A stretch of 64,000 bases of DNA, taken from an uncultured Acidobacteriota bacterium. GTDB taxonomy: Bacteria; Acidobacteriota; Terriglobia; Bryobacterales; Bryobacteraceae. Below, piece by piece: positions 63,315 to 64,000 of this stretch; positions within the stretch are counted from its first letter, which is position 1, and each line of letters begins with the position of its first letter. Position numbers and translations under genes: made by a program. The notes under the pieces are model-generated. The model worked only from the letters and a program-made list of their open reading frames with translations, searched no databases and was not told the origin of the DNA. Location of the stretch: positions 62,001 through 126,000 of the forward strand of contig CADEFT010000017.1 in the NCBI GenBank assembly GCA_902826685.1. The letters are read 5' to 3'.

Positions 63315-64000
63315 TTCCCTTTTTGTTTCTGTTGCTGCAGCAGCCCACGGCCCGGGACATGCCGCAGGAGATGGTGTGGGTGGACCGGCAGGGAAACGTG
63401 CTGGGACGGGTAGGGGCCGTACAACAGGCGATCTTTTTTCCCGAAATCTCGCCCGATGGAAAGTCCATCGCCGTCTCCGCGCGCGACGGGGAAGTGAACG
63501 ATCGGGATGTGTGGATTCACGACACCGCCACCGGATCGAAGCGCGTTCACTCGCCCGCCAAGGGAAACGACAACTTTCCCATCTGGGCCGCGGACGGAAG
63601 GTTGATCTGGAATAGCAGCCGCACTGGCGAATACGAGTTGTTCCGCGGCGATTCGCTGTTGCTGAAGCTACCCGCCAGCCAGTATCCGCGCAGCGTCTCT
63701 CCCGATGGCAAGTGGCTGTTATATACACAGGCCGATAAGAAGCGCGATCTGTACCTGCTGAATCTGGAGGGCGAACCCAAACCGCGGCCGGTCTTTCCGG
63801 AGGCACGTCATTGGACGGAGGTGGCGCGGTTCTCTCCCGACGGACGCTATTTCGCCTATGCTTCGAATGAAGCCGGGCCGTTTGAAATCTACGTGGCCAG
63901 CGTTGAGAATCCGGCCAGGCGATGGAAGGTTTCAAAGGAACTGGCCAACGGATGGGCTGGGGGAGGCGGCGGGCCGCGTTGGCGCGCCGATGGCAAGGAA
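63311..64000 (+). CDS. PD40 beta-propeller protein, partial (N-terminal part)
   Basis: Starts at ATG 63311, overlapping the previous stop, and runs off the right edge after 230 codons. Signal peptide-like start (IPFLFLLLQQ). Repeats FPEISPDGKSIAVS, PRSVSPDGKWLLY and ARFSPDGRYFAYAS belong to the PD40/WD40-like propeller seen in TolB and in the sensor part of acidobacterial kinases; no kinase domain precedes it here. Confidence 0.75.
   Translation, partial: MIPFLFLLLQQPTARDMPQEMVWVDRQGNVLGRVGAVQQAIFFPEISPDGKSIAVSARDGEVNDRDVWIHDTATGSKRVHSPAKGNDNFPIWAADGRLIWNSSRTGEYELFRGDSLLLKLPASQYPRSVSPDGKWLLYTQADKKRDLYLLNLEGEPKPRPVFPEARHWTEVARFSPDGRYFAYASNEAGPFEIYVASVENPARRWKVSKELANGWAGGGGGPRWRADGKE

Overview
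The window looks like a chromosomal segment of an Acidobacteriota bacterium of the Solibacter/Bryobacter type (Bryobacterales). This is an inference from gene content and from GC-rich, tightly packed genes, not from a marker-gene comparison. Pointers are four TonB-dependent receptors (three of them very large, with an N-terminal carboxypeptidase-regulatory-like domain), many Sec or Tat exported enzymes (sulfatase, GMC oxidoreductase, DUF1552, class V aminotransferase), an ECF sigma factor next to a Ser/Thr kinase, and PD40 beta-propeller proteins. I found no rRNA, tRNA, CRISPR array, insertion sequence or phage. Nearly all sequence is coding. The only long gene-poor stretches are 13339-13799 (promoter, operators and a probable structured RNA) and 53053-53706 (gene fragments).

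Layout. 0-5.5 kb: a VWA protein (cut by the left edge) with its MoxR-type ATPase, a divergent TrmB-like regulator, and a ceramidase-like hydrolase overlapping an exported enolase-superfamily enzyme. 5.5-13.8 kb (minus): uvrA starting at TTG inside the end of a nucleotidyltransferase gene, then a three-gene operon of an 80-residue Cys/His protein, a TonB receptor and a DUF4198-kelch fusion. That operon is headed by a strong promoter and a perfect 7-bp dyad, with a terminated structured RNA upstream. 13.8-21 kb: priA, a GNAT enzyme, then rmuC with a GMC oxidoreductase and its subunit-3-like partner. 21-31 kb: a large receptor, small and exported proteins, a Cys-less ArsC-like protein, DUF488, a serine hydrolase, a SLATT membrane protein and DUF1552.

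31-40 kb is the most unusual part. A 1101-residue Ser/Thr kinase is fused to a tachylectin-like propeller and an N,N-dimethylformamidase-like domain. It is followed by an ECF sigma factor and then four tandem exported proteins. Three of these combine a c-type haem motif with a complete set of PHM-type copper ligands; the fourth keeps only the haem part. Next comes a DUF104/DUF5678 protein paired with a retropepsin-like protease.

40-49.5 kb: an ApeA-like HEPN defence gene sits directly behind a Gfo/Idh oxidoreductase and 6-phosphogluconate dehydrogenase, followed by an LRR protein, an HDOD protein, an amidohydrolase and a sulfatase. 49.5-58.7 kb: two large receptors flank a MazEF-like toxin-antitoxin pair and a patch of decayed fragments (a hicB pseudogene and a receptor/toxin chimera), followed by a DUF433/DUF5615 pair joined to the ribosome-rescue gene arfB. 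58.7-64 kb: exported propeller proteins, a class V aminotransferase, and a CehA/McbA-type metallohydrolase.

A pattern across the whole window is that at least seven genes have a good -10 hexamer 6-8 bases before the start codon and no Shine-Dalgarno sequence. This suggests common leaderless transcription.
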